Shown here in pieces: positions 8,504 to 17,154 of a stretch of 64,000 nucleotides of DNA. Each line of letters opens with the position of its first letter. Positions within the stretch are counted from its first letter, which is position 1. Origin of the DNA: JASHPR01 sp963833885 (lineage in GTDB: Bacteria > Actinomycetota > Actinomycetes > Streptosporangiales > Streptosporangiaceae); NCBI GenBank assembly GCA_963833885.1, contig CAWHZU010000033.1, positions 62,001-126,000 of the forward strand, in the 5' to 3' direction. Made by a program: the position numbers and the translations under genes. The notes below the pieces were generated by a model that worked only from the letters and a program-made list of their open reading frames with translations, had not been told where the DNA came from and ran no database searches.

Positions 8504-8720
8504 AGCTCACCAGTAATTTTGGTAACAAGGGAGGGACTTGGGGGTAAAGCGTAAGGTCAACTTGTCAAATAATGGGGTAACCGCCTGCCGGGCCGGTTCT
8601 CGGTGCTGTGGGCTGTAACTGGAAAACGTTGAAGGAGTCAGTGAATGCGGTACGGCGCCCCCCCGAGCATCACTATCTGCCCGGTACGGCGCCGTCGCCT
8701 ATGCGCTCGGTGGTAGACCG
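8504..8720. promoter_or_regulatory. Divergent promoter region, locally AT-rich
   Basis: Between the secreted protein and the membrane protein at 8721. The stretch 8515-8580 is clearly more AT-rich than its surroundings and contains repeated GGTAA/GGGTAA words and TTGTCAAATAATGG. It probably carries promoters for one or both genes, but no exact -35/-10 pair can be assigned. Confidence 0.3.
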
Positions 8721-10388
8721 GTGACCGCTGCCCGCGGTGCGCCCGAACCGCATGTCGCCGCACGCCTCGGCGGGGTCAGGACACGGCGCTTGCGCATTCC
8801 GCTGACCCAGTCCGCGCAGCCCGAGCAGCCCGCGGGTGCGGCCCAGGAAGCCGAGCCGGACGTCGCCCCCAGCCCAGCCCGGGAGCGGCTGCCGGACCGG
8901 ATCGCCACGCTGCTGCGCCGTCACTGGCTGATCACGGTGCTGGCGGCGGCCGGGCTGCTGCTCCGGTTCGCCAGCGAGCTCGCGTACCGCCCCGCCCTGA
9001 TCTACGTCGACTCGCTCAAGTACCTGTACGGCGCGTCGCCCGGCGCCGACCCGCTCGGGTACAAGGCCGTTCTGCTCGCTTTCGGCAACCTCGAGGCGGT
9101 TGTGCTGCTCCAGCACCTGCTCGGGATCGCCGTGGCCGTGCTCATCTACGCCGTGGTACTGCGGCGCGGCGCCTCCCGCTGGCTCGCGGCCGTGGCCGCC
9201 GTCCCGGTCCTGCTCGACGCCTACCAGGTGCAGATGGAGCAGACGATCATGCCGGACGTGTGGTTCGACGCGATGATCGTGGCCGGGCTCGCGGTCCTGC
9301 TCTGGCGCCCGGCGCTGACCTTGCCGTTCGCGGCCGCCGGCGGCCTGATCCTCGGGACCTCGGCCACCGTCAGGGACGTGGGCGAGCTCCTCATCGTGCC
9401 CGCACTCGTCTACGTGATCGTGGCCGCGGGCGGATGGCGCCGCGTCATCGAGCTGGGTGGCGCCCTGTGCCTCGCCTTCCTGCTGCCGATCCTGTGCTAC
9501 TGCAGCGTCTCGTACCTCAACACCGGGCACTTCTGGCTGGCCCACGCGCAGAGCACGGCCGGCAGGCTCTCGGCGGCGGCCGACTGCGCCACGCTGAAGC
9601 TCCCGGCCGACGTGCGGCCGCTCTGCCCGACCCCGAGCGAGCAGGCGCACGGCCCGGACTGGCTCGAGCACACCAAGGTGTCGCCGCTGCACGCAGCGGC
9701 CATCCCGCCCGGCGCCAACAGGAATGCGCTGATCAACACCCTGGACTCGGCGGTCGAGCACCAGCAGCCGGGCAGGGTCGTGGCGGCGATCGCCCGCGAT
9801 TCGGTGCGCCTGTTTGCGCTGACGCGCGATCAGGTCGGGTCGGTCACCCCGATCGCGCGCTGGCAGTTCCAGAACCATTACGCGGTGTACCCGCCGTGGG
9901 TGAGCCTCGGCAAGAACCACGCGATCATCGTCGGTGTGCAGAAGCAGGCGTTCAGCGGATTCCAGTTCCGGAAGATCGGCCGGGCGCAGGTCGACCGGCC
10001 GGTCGCGGCGTTCCTGCGCTCCTACCAGCTCGGCGGCGGCTATACGCCGGGTCCGCTGCTCGCCCTGTTCACCCTGGCGGGCCTGATCGGCTCGGTTCTG
10101 GCGCTGCTGCGCCGGGCGGGCAGCCCTCGCAGCAGGCAGCTCGCCCTGGCCTGCCTGCTGTTCACCGTCACCGCCGTCGTCATGCTCCTCGTGCCCGACG
10201 TCCTGGAATTCTCCTGGCGCTACCAGCTCCCCGCGCTGATCACGCTCCCGCCGGCGGGCGTGCTCGGGTTCAGCGCGATCCGCAGCGCCCGCCGGGCGCG
10301 GAGCCAGTCCCGGGGCGAGCGCGTGATCGCCACGTCCGACGTGGCATGGGTCCCGGGCGCGGCCGCGGAGTCTCCAGATTCGCCCTGA
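8721..10388 (+). CDS. Polytopic membrane protein, GT-C glycosyltransferase-like
   Basis: 555 residues from GTG 8721. A 65-residue cytoplasmic, Pro/Ala-rich N-terminus precedes about ten membrane segments. The first external loop contains LIYVDSLKYLYGASPGADP, with acidic residues near the membrane as in lipid-carrier-dependent GT-C transferases. EFSWRYQLPALI is a late loop motif also seen in that group. A periplasmic domain of about 170 residues sits between helices. Donor and acceptor are unknown. It begins a rightward run of three genes for envelope glycan synthesis, each separated by less than 70 bases. Confidence 0.65.
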   Translation: MTAARGAPEPHVAARLGGVRTRRLRIPLTQSAQPEQPAGAAQEAEPDVAPSPARERLPDRIATLLRRHWLITVLAAAGLLLRFASELAYRPALIYVDSLKYLYGASPGADPLGYKAVLLAFGNLEAVVLLQHLLGIAVAVLIYAVVLRRGASRWLAAVAAVPVLLDAYQVQMEQTIMPDVWFDAMIVAGLAVLLWRPALTLPFAAAGGLILGTSATVRDVGELLIVPALVYVIVAAGGWRRVIELGGALCLAFLLPILCYCSVSYLNTGHFWLAHAQSTAGRLSAAADCATLKLPADVRPLCPTPSEQAHGPDWLEHTKVSPLHAAAIPPGANRNALINTLDSAVEHQQPGRVVAAIARDSVRLFALTRDQVGSVTPIARWQFQNHYAVYPPWVSLGKNHAIIVGVQKQAFSGFQFRKIGRAQVDRPVAAFLRSYQLGGGYTPGPLLALFTLAGLIGSVLALLRRAGSPRSRQLALACLLFTVTAVVMLLVPDVLEFSWRYQLPALITLPPAGVLGFSAIRSARRARSQSRGERVIATSDVAWVPGAAAESPDSP

Positions 10389-10415
10389 GCGTGGAGCACT
10401 TCTGTAGGACCGTCT

Positions 10416-10437
10416 CAGTGAGGGTGCAACCTCACTG
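10416..10437. other. Perfect hairpin upstream of the GT2-GtrA gene
   Basis: CAGTGAGG and CCTCACTG arms (8 bp) with a six-base loop, in the 63-bp spacer between two rightward genes and ending 14 bases before ATG 10452. It could attenuate or terminate readthrough, or serve as an operator. There is no T-run after it. Confidence 0.45.
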
Positions 10438-10451
10438 GACAGCCTGGGGGC

Positions 10452-11849
10452 ATGAGGAGCTTCGACTCACTGCTCCCTGCAGACTACTTATCTGCAGCGC
10501 AGTCACATGCGCCACAGGCCCCGGAGGCATCATGCCCGGCCGGCGTCCAGGCAGAGATAGTCATTCCGGTCCGCAATGAGGAGCGTGATCTGGGGCCGAG
10601 TGTGCGGCGGCTGCATGCGTTTCTGCGGGAGGAGTTCCCGTTCACGGCGCGGATCACGATCGCGGATAACGCAAGTGATGACGGAACGTGGTCCCGGGCG
10701 CTGGCCTTGGAAACCGAGCTTGATGGGGTGCGCGCGGTGCGGCTGGAGCGCCCCGGGCGCGGTGGCGCGCTGCGGTCGGTCTGGTCGCATAGTGATGCGG
10801 CGATTTTCGCGTACATGGATGTGGATCTGTCGACGGACCTGAACGCGTTGTTGCCGTTGCTGGCTCCGCTGCTGTCGGGGCATTCCGATGTGGCGATCGG
10901 CACCCGGCTGGCGCGCGGGGCGCGGGTGATCCGCGGTCCGCGGCGGGAGGTGATCTCGCGGTGTTACAACCTGCTGCTGCACGCGAGCTTGGGGACCGGG
11001 TTCTCCGACGCGCAGTGCGGGTTCAAGGCGATCCGGGCGGATGCGGCGCGGGTGCTGCTGCCGCTGACGACGGATACGGCCTGGTTTTTCGACACCGAGT
11101 TGCTGGTTTTGGCGGAGCGGGCGGGGTTGCGGATCGCTGAGGTTCCGGTGGACTGGATCGACGACGCCGATTCGCGGGTCAAGCTGATGGCGACCGCGGT
11201 GGCGGATCTGCGCGGGATCGTGCGGCTGGGCACCGGGCTGGCGCGCGGCACGATCAAGGTTCCGGCGCTGGGTGACCCGTCGCCGCCGGGTCTGGCGGGG
11301 CGGGGTGGCCGGGCGGTGCTCGGTGACCCGCCGGCGCCCGGATCGCGCGAAGGCGGCGGCGGCCCGGCCCGGCGGCACGGCCTGCTGGTGTCCCAGCTGG
11401 CGCGGTTCACCCTGGTTGGCGTGGCCAGCACGGTGGCCTACGTTCTGCTGTTTCTGTTCTTGCGTGGTGGGCTGGGTGCGCAGTGGGCGAACGCGGTGAG
11501 CTTGCTGGTGACGGCGGTGGCGAATACGGCGGTGAACCGGCGGGTGACGTTCGGGATCCGGGGCCGGGCCCAATCGGGGCGGCATCAGGTGCGCGGGCTG
11601 ATCGCGTTCGGGATCGGGCTGGCGCTGACGTCGGGGGCGCTGGCGGTGCTGCACCACGCCGACGCCCGGCCGGGCCGGGTCACCGAGGTGAGCGTGCTGG
11701 TCGCGGCGAACCTGCTGGCCACCATCGTCCGGTTCGGCCTTTACCGCAGCTGGGTGTTCCGCGGCTCCGCCCACGGTGGCCGCCGGCCAGCAGACATCTC
11801 CGAATCAGTCCAGGACGGGCCCGGGGCCGGTCCAGTCCGGGCTGCCTGA
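10452..11849 (+). CDS. GT2 glycosyltransferase fused to a GtrA-like membrane domain
   Basis: 465 residues. Residues about 30-270 form a dolichyl-phosphate-sugar synthase-like GT2 domain: EIVIPVRNEERDL, DNASDDGTW, MDVDLSTD (the DxD metal site), IGTRLARGARVIRGPRRE and DAQCGFKA. A Gly/Pro linker leads to a GtrA-like domain of four helices (about 315-445: LARFTLVGVASTVAYVLLF, VTAVANTAVNRRVTF). Together they suggest synthesis and flipping of a polyprenyl-phosphate sugar. G-rich, T-containing codons in the GT2 half differ from the C-rich style of the neighbours, which may reflect a different origin. The next gene, a PMT-like transferase, is the likely user of the product. Confidence 0.88.
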   Translation: MRSFDSLLPADYLSAAQSHAPQAPEASCPAGVQAEIVIPVRNEERDLGPSVRRLHAFLREEFPFTARITIADNASDDGTWSRALALETELDGVRAVRLERPGRGGALRSVWSHSDAAIFAYMDVDLSTDLNALLPLLAPLLSGHSDVAIGTRLARGARVIRGPRREVISRCYNLLLHASLGTGFSDAQCGFKAIRADAARVLLPLTTDTAWFFDTELLVLAERAGLRIAEVPVDWIDDADSRVKLMATAVADLRGIVRLGTGLARGTIKVPALGDPSPPGLAGRGGRAVLGDPPAPGSREGGGGPARRHGLLVSQLARFTLVGVASTVAYVLLFLFLRGGLGAQWANAVSLLVTAVANTAVNRRVTFGIRGRAQSGRHQVRGLIAFGIGLALTSGALAVLHHADARPGRVTEVSVLVAANLLATIVRFGLYRSWVFRGSAHGGRRPADISESVQDGPGAGPVRAA

Positions 11850-11867
11850 CCTATCCACATAGGAGCA

Positions 11868-14266
11868 ATGACGGTGACCGCTACATCGACAAAACCCGGC
11901 TCGGCGCCTGCCGCCCGGCCGGGCGGATCCGGGCGCATGGCCCGCATGCTCCGGGCCCGGCCGGAAGATCCCGCGTGGGCGAGGCCAGCGCTGCTGGCCC
12001 TGCTCGTGGCCACAGGCCTGCTGTACCTGGTCGGCCTCGGCCGCAACGGCTGGGCCAACGAGTTCTACGCGGCCGCCGCGCAGGCCGGCAGCCAGAGCTG
12101 GAAGGCGTTCCTGTTCGGCTCGCTGGACCGCTCCAACTTCATCTCGGTGGACAAGCCCGCCGGCTTCTCTGGCCCATGGAGCTGAGCGCGCGCATCTTCG
12201 GCGTGAACTACTGGAGCCTGCTCGTCCCGCAGGCCCTCGCCGGCATCGCCACGGTCGGCGTGCTCTACACCACCGTGCGCCGCTGGTTCGGGCCGGCGGC
12301 CGCGATCATCGCTGGGGCGGTCATGGCGCTGACCCCGGTCGCCACGCTCATCTTCCGCTTCAACGATCCCGACGCGTTCATCACGCTGACGGCCACCCTG
12401 GCCGCGTACCTCATAGTCCGCGCCATCGAATCGGGCCGTACCCGGTGGCTGGCCCTGGCCGGGGTGCTGCTCGGCCTGGGGTTCCTCGGCAAGATGCTCG
12501 CGGGATTCCTGGCCCTGCCCGCGCTGGCCCTGGCCTACCTCGTCTGCGGGCCAGCCAAGCTCGGCAGGCGGATCTGGCAGCTCCTGGTCGGCGGCGCCGC
12601 CCTGCTGCTCACGGCGGGCTGGTGGGTGGCGATCGTCTTGCTCACCCCGGCCGCCGACCGGCCGTTCGTCGGCAGCACCAGCAATAACAACATCCTCAGC
12701 CTCACGTTCGGCTACAACGGGCTCGGCAGGCTCACCGGAAACCGGGGCGGCTTGCCCGGCGGCGCGGGCCGGACGCCGGGCCGTGGACTCGGCGGTCCGG
12801 CGGCCTCTGCTGCGCGCGGGCTCGGCGGTGGGGCGGGTGACGCTGCCCGTGGGCTTGGCGGTGCGGCGGGCGATGCGGCCCGTGGGCTTGGCGGTGCGGC
12901 GGGTGACGCTGCGCGCGGGCTTGGCGGTGGGGCGGGTGACGCTGCGCGCGGACCGGGCGGGTTCGGCGGCCGTGGTGGGGGAGGCGGCGGAGGCGGCGGT
13001 GGCGCGCTCGGCAGCGGGTCCGGCCTTACCCGCCTGTTCGGCTCGGAGTGGGGCGGGCAGATCAGCTGGCTGATCCCGGCCGCGCTGATCGCCTTTGCGG
13101 TCATGCTGTGGGTGTCGCGGCGGGCGGCCAGGACCGACCGGACTCGCGCCGCCGCACTGATGTGGGGCGGCTGGCTGCTGGTGGCCGGCCTCGTGCTCAG
13201 CTACATGTCCGGCACCACGCACTCGTACTACTCGATCGCGCTCGCCCCGCCGATCGGCGCGCTGATCGGCATCGGCGCCGCTGGCCTGTGGCGGATCCGT
13301 CACACCTGGTTCGCGCGAGCCGCCCTGGCCGCCGGGCTGGCGGCCGCCAGCGCGTGGGCGTGGGTACTGCTCGGCCGCAGTCCCGGCTGGTACCCGTGGG
13401 TGCGAGTGCTCATCGCGATCGCCGCGGTCGCCGCGATCGGTGCGATCCTGGCCGGCCCGGCCCTGCGGGCGGTCTCGGCCCGGTGGGGCACGGCGCTGGC
13501 CGTGGGCACGGTGACGCTGGCCGCGATCGCCGGTCTCGGCGGCCCGCTGGCCTACAGCGTGGGCACCGCGGCCAGCAGCTACAGCGGCGCGAGCCCGTCC
13601 GCGGGTCCGGCGCTGACTGCCGCCAGGGGTGGTCCCGGCGGCGGCGCCGGGCTCGGCCGCGGCGGAGGCGGTTTCCCCGGCAGGCTCCGTGACGGCGCCG
13701 CGGGCCGGGCCCCGGGTGGCTTCGGCGGTGCTGGCGGCGGCAACGCGACGGTCAGCAGCGCGTTCACCAAACTGCTCGAGACGGGCGCGTCCCATTACGA
13801 GTGGACGGCGGCGACGGATGGCTCCGACAGCGCCGCCTCGATGGAGCTGGCGACCGGCGGCACCCCAGTGATGGCGATCGGCGGCTTCCGCGGCACCGAC
13901 CCGGCGCCCAGCCTCGCGAAGTTCGAGAAGCTCGTCGCCGAGCACAAGATTCACTACTACGTCGCGGGCGGCGGCGGCGGCTTCGGCGGCGGGGGTGGCG
14001 GTTTCGGCGGCGCCGGCTTCGGCGGCCGCGGAACCGGCGCTGGCAGAGACTTCGCTGACTTTGGCGACCGTGGCACCAGCGACCTCGGCGATCGTGGCGA
14101 CGGCGGCCGCGGAGCCGGCGGCTTCGGCGGCCGCGAGGCTGGCGGCGCAGGCGGAGGCGGCGCGTCTACCGACGAGGCGCAGATCAGCGCGTGGGTCGAG
14201 GCCCACTTCACCGCGACCACGGTGGGCGGCACGACCGTCTACAACCTCACCGCCTCACCCAAGTGA
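11868..14266 (+). CDS. PMT/ArnT-like glycosyltransferase (GT39 type), interrupted by an apparent frameshift
   Basis: Frame one (11868-12185) gives RNGWANEFYAAAAQAGSQSW and SNFISVDKPAGF, then stops. The next frame continues with LWPMELSARIFGVNYWS and a full membrane transferase. A single missing base at about 12164-12169 restores VDKPAGFLWPMEL. The protein has about ten helices and a conserved Gly-rich loop after SLTFGYNGLGRLTGN, here expanded by 33-bp repeats. The C-terminal soluble domain (YEWTAATDGSDSAASMELA, TATTVGGTTVYNLT) is itself broken by a Gly-rich insert. Such proteins use polyprenyl-phosphate sugars, fitting the GT2 gene upstream. AGGAG at 11861 fits GTG 11874 better than ATG 11868. 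Confidence 0.8.
12779..12955 (+). repeat. 33-bp tandem repeat coding for a Gly/Ala-rich loop
   Basis: Five degenerate 33-bp units beginning at about 12779, 12812, 12845, 12878 and 12911, then a partial unit. Each codes for a variant of RGLGGAAGDAA. The repeats lie inside the loop of the PMT-like protein that is normally Gly-rich, and are followed by a run of glycines. The units from 12812 onward are nearly identical to each other, which suggests recent slippage. Confidence 0.85.
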
Positions 14267-14372
14267 GCGCCGTGACCTGCAATCTCACCGCCTCACCCCG
14301 GCCGGACCCCGTCGCGACGAATTCCACCAGCAACACCGACCCCACCAGCAACGGCGTGCGCAGGGGTCAGCG

Positions 14373-14422
14373 ACAGCGGTTCGCTTTCGTCCGGAAATCA
14401 CCGGACGAAAGCGAACCGCTGT
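14373..14422. terminator. Perfect 22-bp hairpin between convergent genes
   Basis: Arms of 22 bases, beginning ACAGCGGTTCGCTTTCGTCC on the left, pair without mismatch around the six-base loop AAATCA. It lies between the end of the PMT-like gene and the converging ABC permease gene. Its position and symmetry suggest a bidirectional terminator. There is no long T-run, as is common for actinobacterial hairpins. Confidence 0.7.
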
Positions 14423-14465
14423 TTCGGCGCCGCTCTCCAGCCTGTGGGCAAGCGCGCTTTGCGTG

Positions 14466-15302
14466 CTAGTTGGCGCGTTTGTAGGCGCGGACCGCGAGCG
14501 GGGCGAACACGATGAAGATCCCCGCCAGCCAGGCGATGCTCTTCCACAGGTCCGCCGCGATCGGGCCGCCGAGCGCCATCGAGCGCATCACGTTGATGAC
14601 GTAGGTGACGGGCTGGTTGTTGGCGAACGCCTGCAGCCAGCCCGGCATGCTCCGGATCGGCACGAACGCGGAGCTGAGGAACGTCAGCGGGAACAGCCAG
14701 ATCAGGCCGAACGCCTGCACCGACTCCTCATCCCCGATGGCCAGCCCGGTGAACGCGGAGATGCAGCAGATCGCCAGCCCGAACACGGTGGCCAGCACGA
14801 TCATGGCTATGGCGAGGCCGACGCCGTTCTGGAACCGGAACCCGACCGCGTACCCAACGCCGACCACGATCACGATGGTCACGAACATCCTGATGGTGTC
14901 GGCGACCAGGCGGCCGGCCAGCACGGCCGACCGCGCCATCGGCATCGACTTCAGCCGGTCGATCACGCCCTTCTGCAGTTCCTGCGCCAGCGCGATGGCC
15001 GTGCCGAAGGTCGCGAACGCGGCGGTCTGCGCGATGATCCCCGGCAGCAGGAAGTTGACGTAGCCGCCCTTGACACCAGGCACCTGGATCGCGCCGCCGA
15101 AGACGTAGCGGAACAGCAGCACGAACATGACCGGCTGGATCACCGTGAACATGATGTAGGCCGGAACCCGCATCCAGACCAGCAGGTTGCGCCGGGTGAT
15201 CGTGAGCGTGTCGGTCACCGCCCAGTGTGCCCGGGTAAGCAGGCTCGGGCCGCTCGGCGTGATTGGGACACTGGCCCCGGCGGTCGGCGCGACGGCGGTC
15301 AT
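14466..15302 (-). CDS. ABC-2 type permease (DrrB-like)
   Basis: 278 residues with six predicted helices. The N-terminus is cytoplasmic, followed by RRNLLVWMRVPAYIMFTVIQ and the ABC-2 signature region DRLKSMPMARSAVLAGRLVAD. LTFLSSAFVPIRSMPGWLQAF and NNQPVTYVINVMR near the C-terminus are typical of daunorubicin-resistance-type permeases. It overlaps the upstream ATPase gene by four bases and forms with it a two-gene exporter. The exported compound is unknown. Confidence 0.92.
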   Translation of the reverse strand: MTAVAPTAGASVPITPSGPSLLTRAHWAVTDTLTITRRNLLVWMRVPAYIMFTVIQPVMFVLLFRYVFGGAIQVPGVKGGYVNFLLPGIIAQTAAFATFGTAIALAQELQKGVIDRLKSMPMARSAVLAGRLVADTIRMFVTIVIVVGVGYAVGFRFQNGVGLAIAMIVLATVFGLAICCISAFTGLAIGDEESVQAFGLIWLFPLTFLSSAFVPIRSMPGWLQAFANNQPVTYVINVMRSMALGGPIAADLWKSIAWLAGIFIVFAPLAVRAYKRAN

Positions 15303-16345
15303 GACGACGCCGCCTTTCCTGCGTCGCTGCCTCCGGAGCGCCGGCCTCGCCGCTTGCTGCGCTTGCCGCCGCCCGGTTCCCCGTCTTCCTCGGCGGCGTG
15401 CCCGGTAAGCGCCAGGAATACGTCGTCGAGCGACGGCCGTCGCAGCGCGAGCCCCTGGGTCTGTACACCGGCGCTGTCCAGGCTCCGCACCGCTTCGACC
15501 AGTGCCTCGGAGCCGCGGGCCCCGACACCCACGTTGATCACTCCGGTCTCCTTGTCGACGTGCGGCTCGCCTTCGCCAATCCGGGCGATCGCCTCGGCCG
15601 CGTCGGTGACCTTGTTGCGGTCAGGAACGGTGAACTCCAGCACGTCCCCGCCGACGCGTCCCTTGAGTTCCTCTGAGGTGCCCACGGCGATCACCTGGCC
15701 GTGATCGATGACGACGATCTCGTCGGCCAGTTCGTCCGCCTCGTCCAGGTACTGCGTGGTGAGCAGCAGAGTGGTCCCGCCGGCCACCAGCGACCGGATG
15801 ATGTCCCACATGCCCAGTCTCGACCGCGGGTCCAGACCCGTGGTGGGCTCGTCGAGGAACAGCACCTTCGGCCGGCCGACCAGGCTCGCGGCCAGGTCCA
15901 GGCGGCGCTGCATGCCGCCCGAGTAGGTCTTGGCGGCGCGGTTGGCGGCGTCGCTCAGGCCGAACTGCCCCAGCAGCTCGGCGGCGCGGCTGCGCGCGTC
16001 GGGCCAGCTCAGGTGATACAGCCGCCCCACGATCTCCAGGTTCTCGCGGCCGGTGAGTTCTTCCTGAATGGCCGCGGACTGGCCGGACAGGCCGATCGTG
16101 CGGCGCACCGCTGCGGCCTGCCGGACGACGTCATAGCCCTCGACCAGGGCCCGGCCGCCATCCGGCAGCAGCAGCGTGGTCAGGATCCGCACGGCGGTCG
16201 TCTTGCCCGCGCCGTTCGGGCCGAGCACGCCGAGCACGGTCCCGCGCGGCACCGTCAGGTCGATGCCGCGCAGCGCGTGCACCTCGCCGAACGACTTGGT
16301 CAGGCCTTCGACGAGAATCGCCGGCCCAGCAGTAGGAGCTGACAA
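15299..16345 (-). CDS. ABC transporter ATP-binding protein (DrrA-like)
   Basis: 348 residues. Walker A GPNGAGKTT, Q-loop GLSGQSAAIQEEL, signature YSGGMQRRLDLA, Walker B VLFLDEPTTGLDP and switch TQYLDEADELAD are all present. The DrrA-type C-terminal domain (about 220-315) ends LRRPSLDDVFLALTGHAAE, followed by a Lys/Arg/Gly tail. It starts at TTG 16345 behind AAAGGAAG, which is close to the start, so an alternative start is possible. It is coupled to the DrrB-like permease. Such pairs export hydrophobic compounds or lipids. Confidence 0.92.
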   Translation of the reverse strand: MSAPTAGPAILVEGLTKSFGEVHALRGIDLTVPRGTVLGVLGPNGAGKTTAVRILTTLLLPDGGRALVEGYDVVRQAAAVRRTIGLSGQSAAIQEELTGRENLEIVGRLYHLSWPDARSRAAELLGQFGLSDAANRAAKTYSGGMQRRLDLAASLVGRPKVLFLDEPTTGLDPRSRLGMWDIIRSLVAGGTTLLLTTQYLDEADELADEIVVIDHGQVIAVGTSEELKGRVGGDVLEFTVPDRNKVTDAAEAIARIGEGEPHVDKETGVINVGVGARGSEALVEAVRSLDSAGVQTQGLALRRPSLDDVFLALTGHAAEEDGEPGGGKRSKRRGRRSGGSDAGKAASS

Positions 16346-16651
16346 CTTCCTTTCCCTCCCCTAACGGGCCGACAGCCCAGAACACCCCGCCCATCGAACC
16401 TACGGTAAGGCACCGACATGAGCGAATGGATAACAGGCAGACGAGTCGCCAGCCGTGAACTCATCGGCGCGGCCACTGGATGTTCCGTCCGCCGGACAGG
16501 CCACGACACCCATGACATCTGTCACGGGCGGATCGGGACATAATGCACGAGCCCTTTTGTCCGCACTGGCTTAGTTTGGTAGCGCACCGCAGGGAACGCG
16601 GTGCGCGGTGCGCCGCGGAGGCCGGCCACCGCAGCGCCCGAGGAGGCAACC
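16346..16651. other. Divergent intergenic region with a strong hairpin
   Basis: 306 bases between the exporter operon and the small membrane protein gene, and no open frame here has coding character. The only distinct structure is a perfect 9-bp inverted repeat GCGCACCGC-AGGGAAC-GCGGTGCGC at 16582-16606. It lies 35 bases upstream of the ribosome binding site of the rightward gene and could be a leader hairpin or operator. Confidence 0.45.
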
Positions 16652-17149
16652 GTGGCTCTCGACATCATCCTTGGCGTCCTCGTTCTTGGCCTGGTGATCT
16701 ACCGGCAGCTGGTCGCCCGGCCGATCAGCGCTCGCGGGCTGCGGCTGCTCGTGGTCCTGGCGGTCATCGGCGTGGTGGAGACCGTCGACTACCTGCAGAA
16801 GTACCACGGCGGGCCGGGTACCTACGCTGCGCTCGGCGGCAGCCTGGTGCTCGCCGCTGTCTTCGGTGTGCTGCGGGCTGGCACGGTGCGGATCTGGAGC
16901 CAGGACGGCCAGGTCTGGTCCAAGGGCAACTGGCTGACCGCGGGGCTGTGGATCGTCGCGATTGCCGTGCACCTTGGCTACGACGCGCTGGTCGCACGCG
17001 GTCACGGGAGCGGTGGCGACGTGGGCACCGCGACGATCGTCCTGTACCTGGCCGTCAGCCTGGGCGTGCAGCGGCTGGTCTCGCAGTACCGGGCGAGTCG
17101 CATGGGTCTCGCGCCGTTCGGCTCGCCGCGGTCCGGCCAGTTCAGCTGA
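16652..17149 (+). CDS. Small integral membrane protein, hypothetical
   Basis: 165 residues from GTG 16652, placed behind a good AGGAGG at 16641-16646. Four to five helices are visible: ALDIILGVLVLGLVIYRQLV, LRLLVVLAVIGVVETVDYL, AALGGSLVLAAVFGVL, AGLWIVAIAVHLGYDALVA and TATIVLYLAVSLGVQRLV. A YRQLVARP motif follows the first helix. This layout resembles DUF1453/CcdC-like proteins, but I am not sure. It is convergent with the glucarate dehydratase gene, with only five bases between the stops. Confidence 0.7.
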   Translation: MALDIILGVLVLGLVIYRQLVARPISARGLRLLVVLAVIGVVETVDYLQKYHGGPGTYAALGGSLVLAAVFGVLRAGTVRIWSQDGQVWSKGNWLTAGLWIVAIAVHLGYDALVARGHGSGGDVGTATIVLYLAVSLGVQRLVSQYRASRMGLAPFGSPRSGQFS

Positions 17150-17154
17150 GCCGG

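Noticed and set aside
12065..14206. 713-codon reverse frame opposite the PMT-like gene
   Set aside because: Its Ala/Arg/Gly-rich sequence is the mirror of a GC-rich membrane gene and has no start signal or motif.
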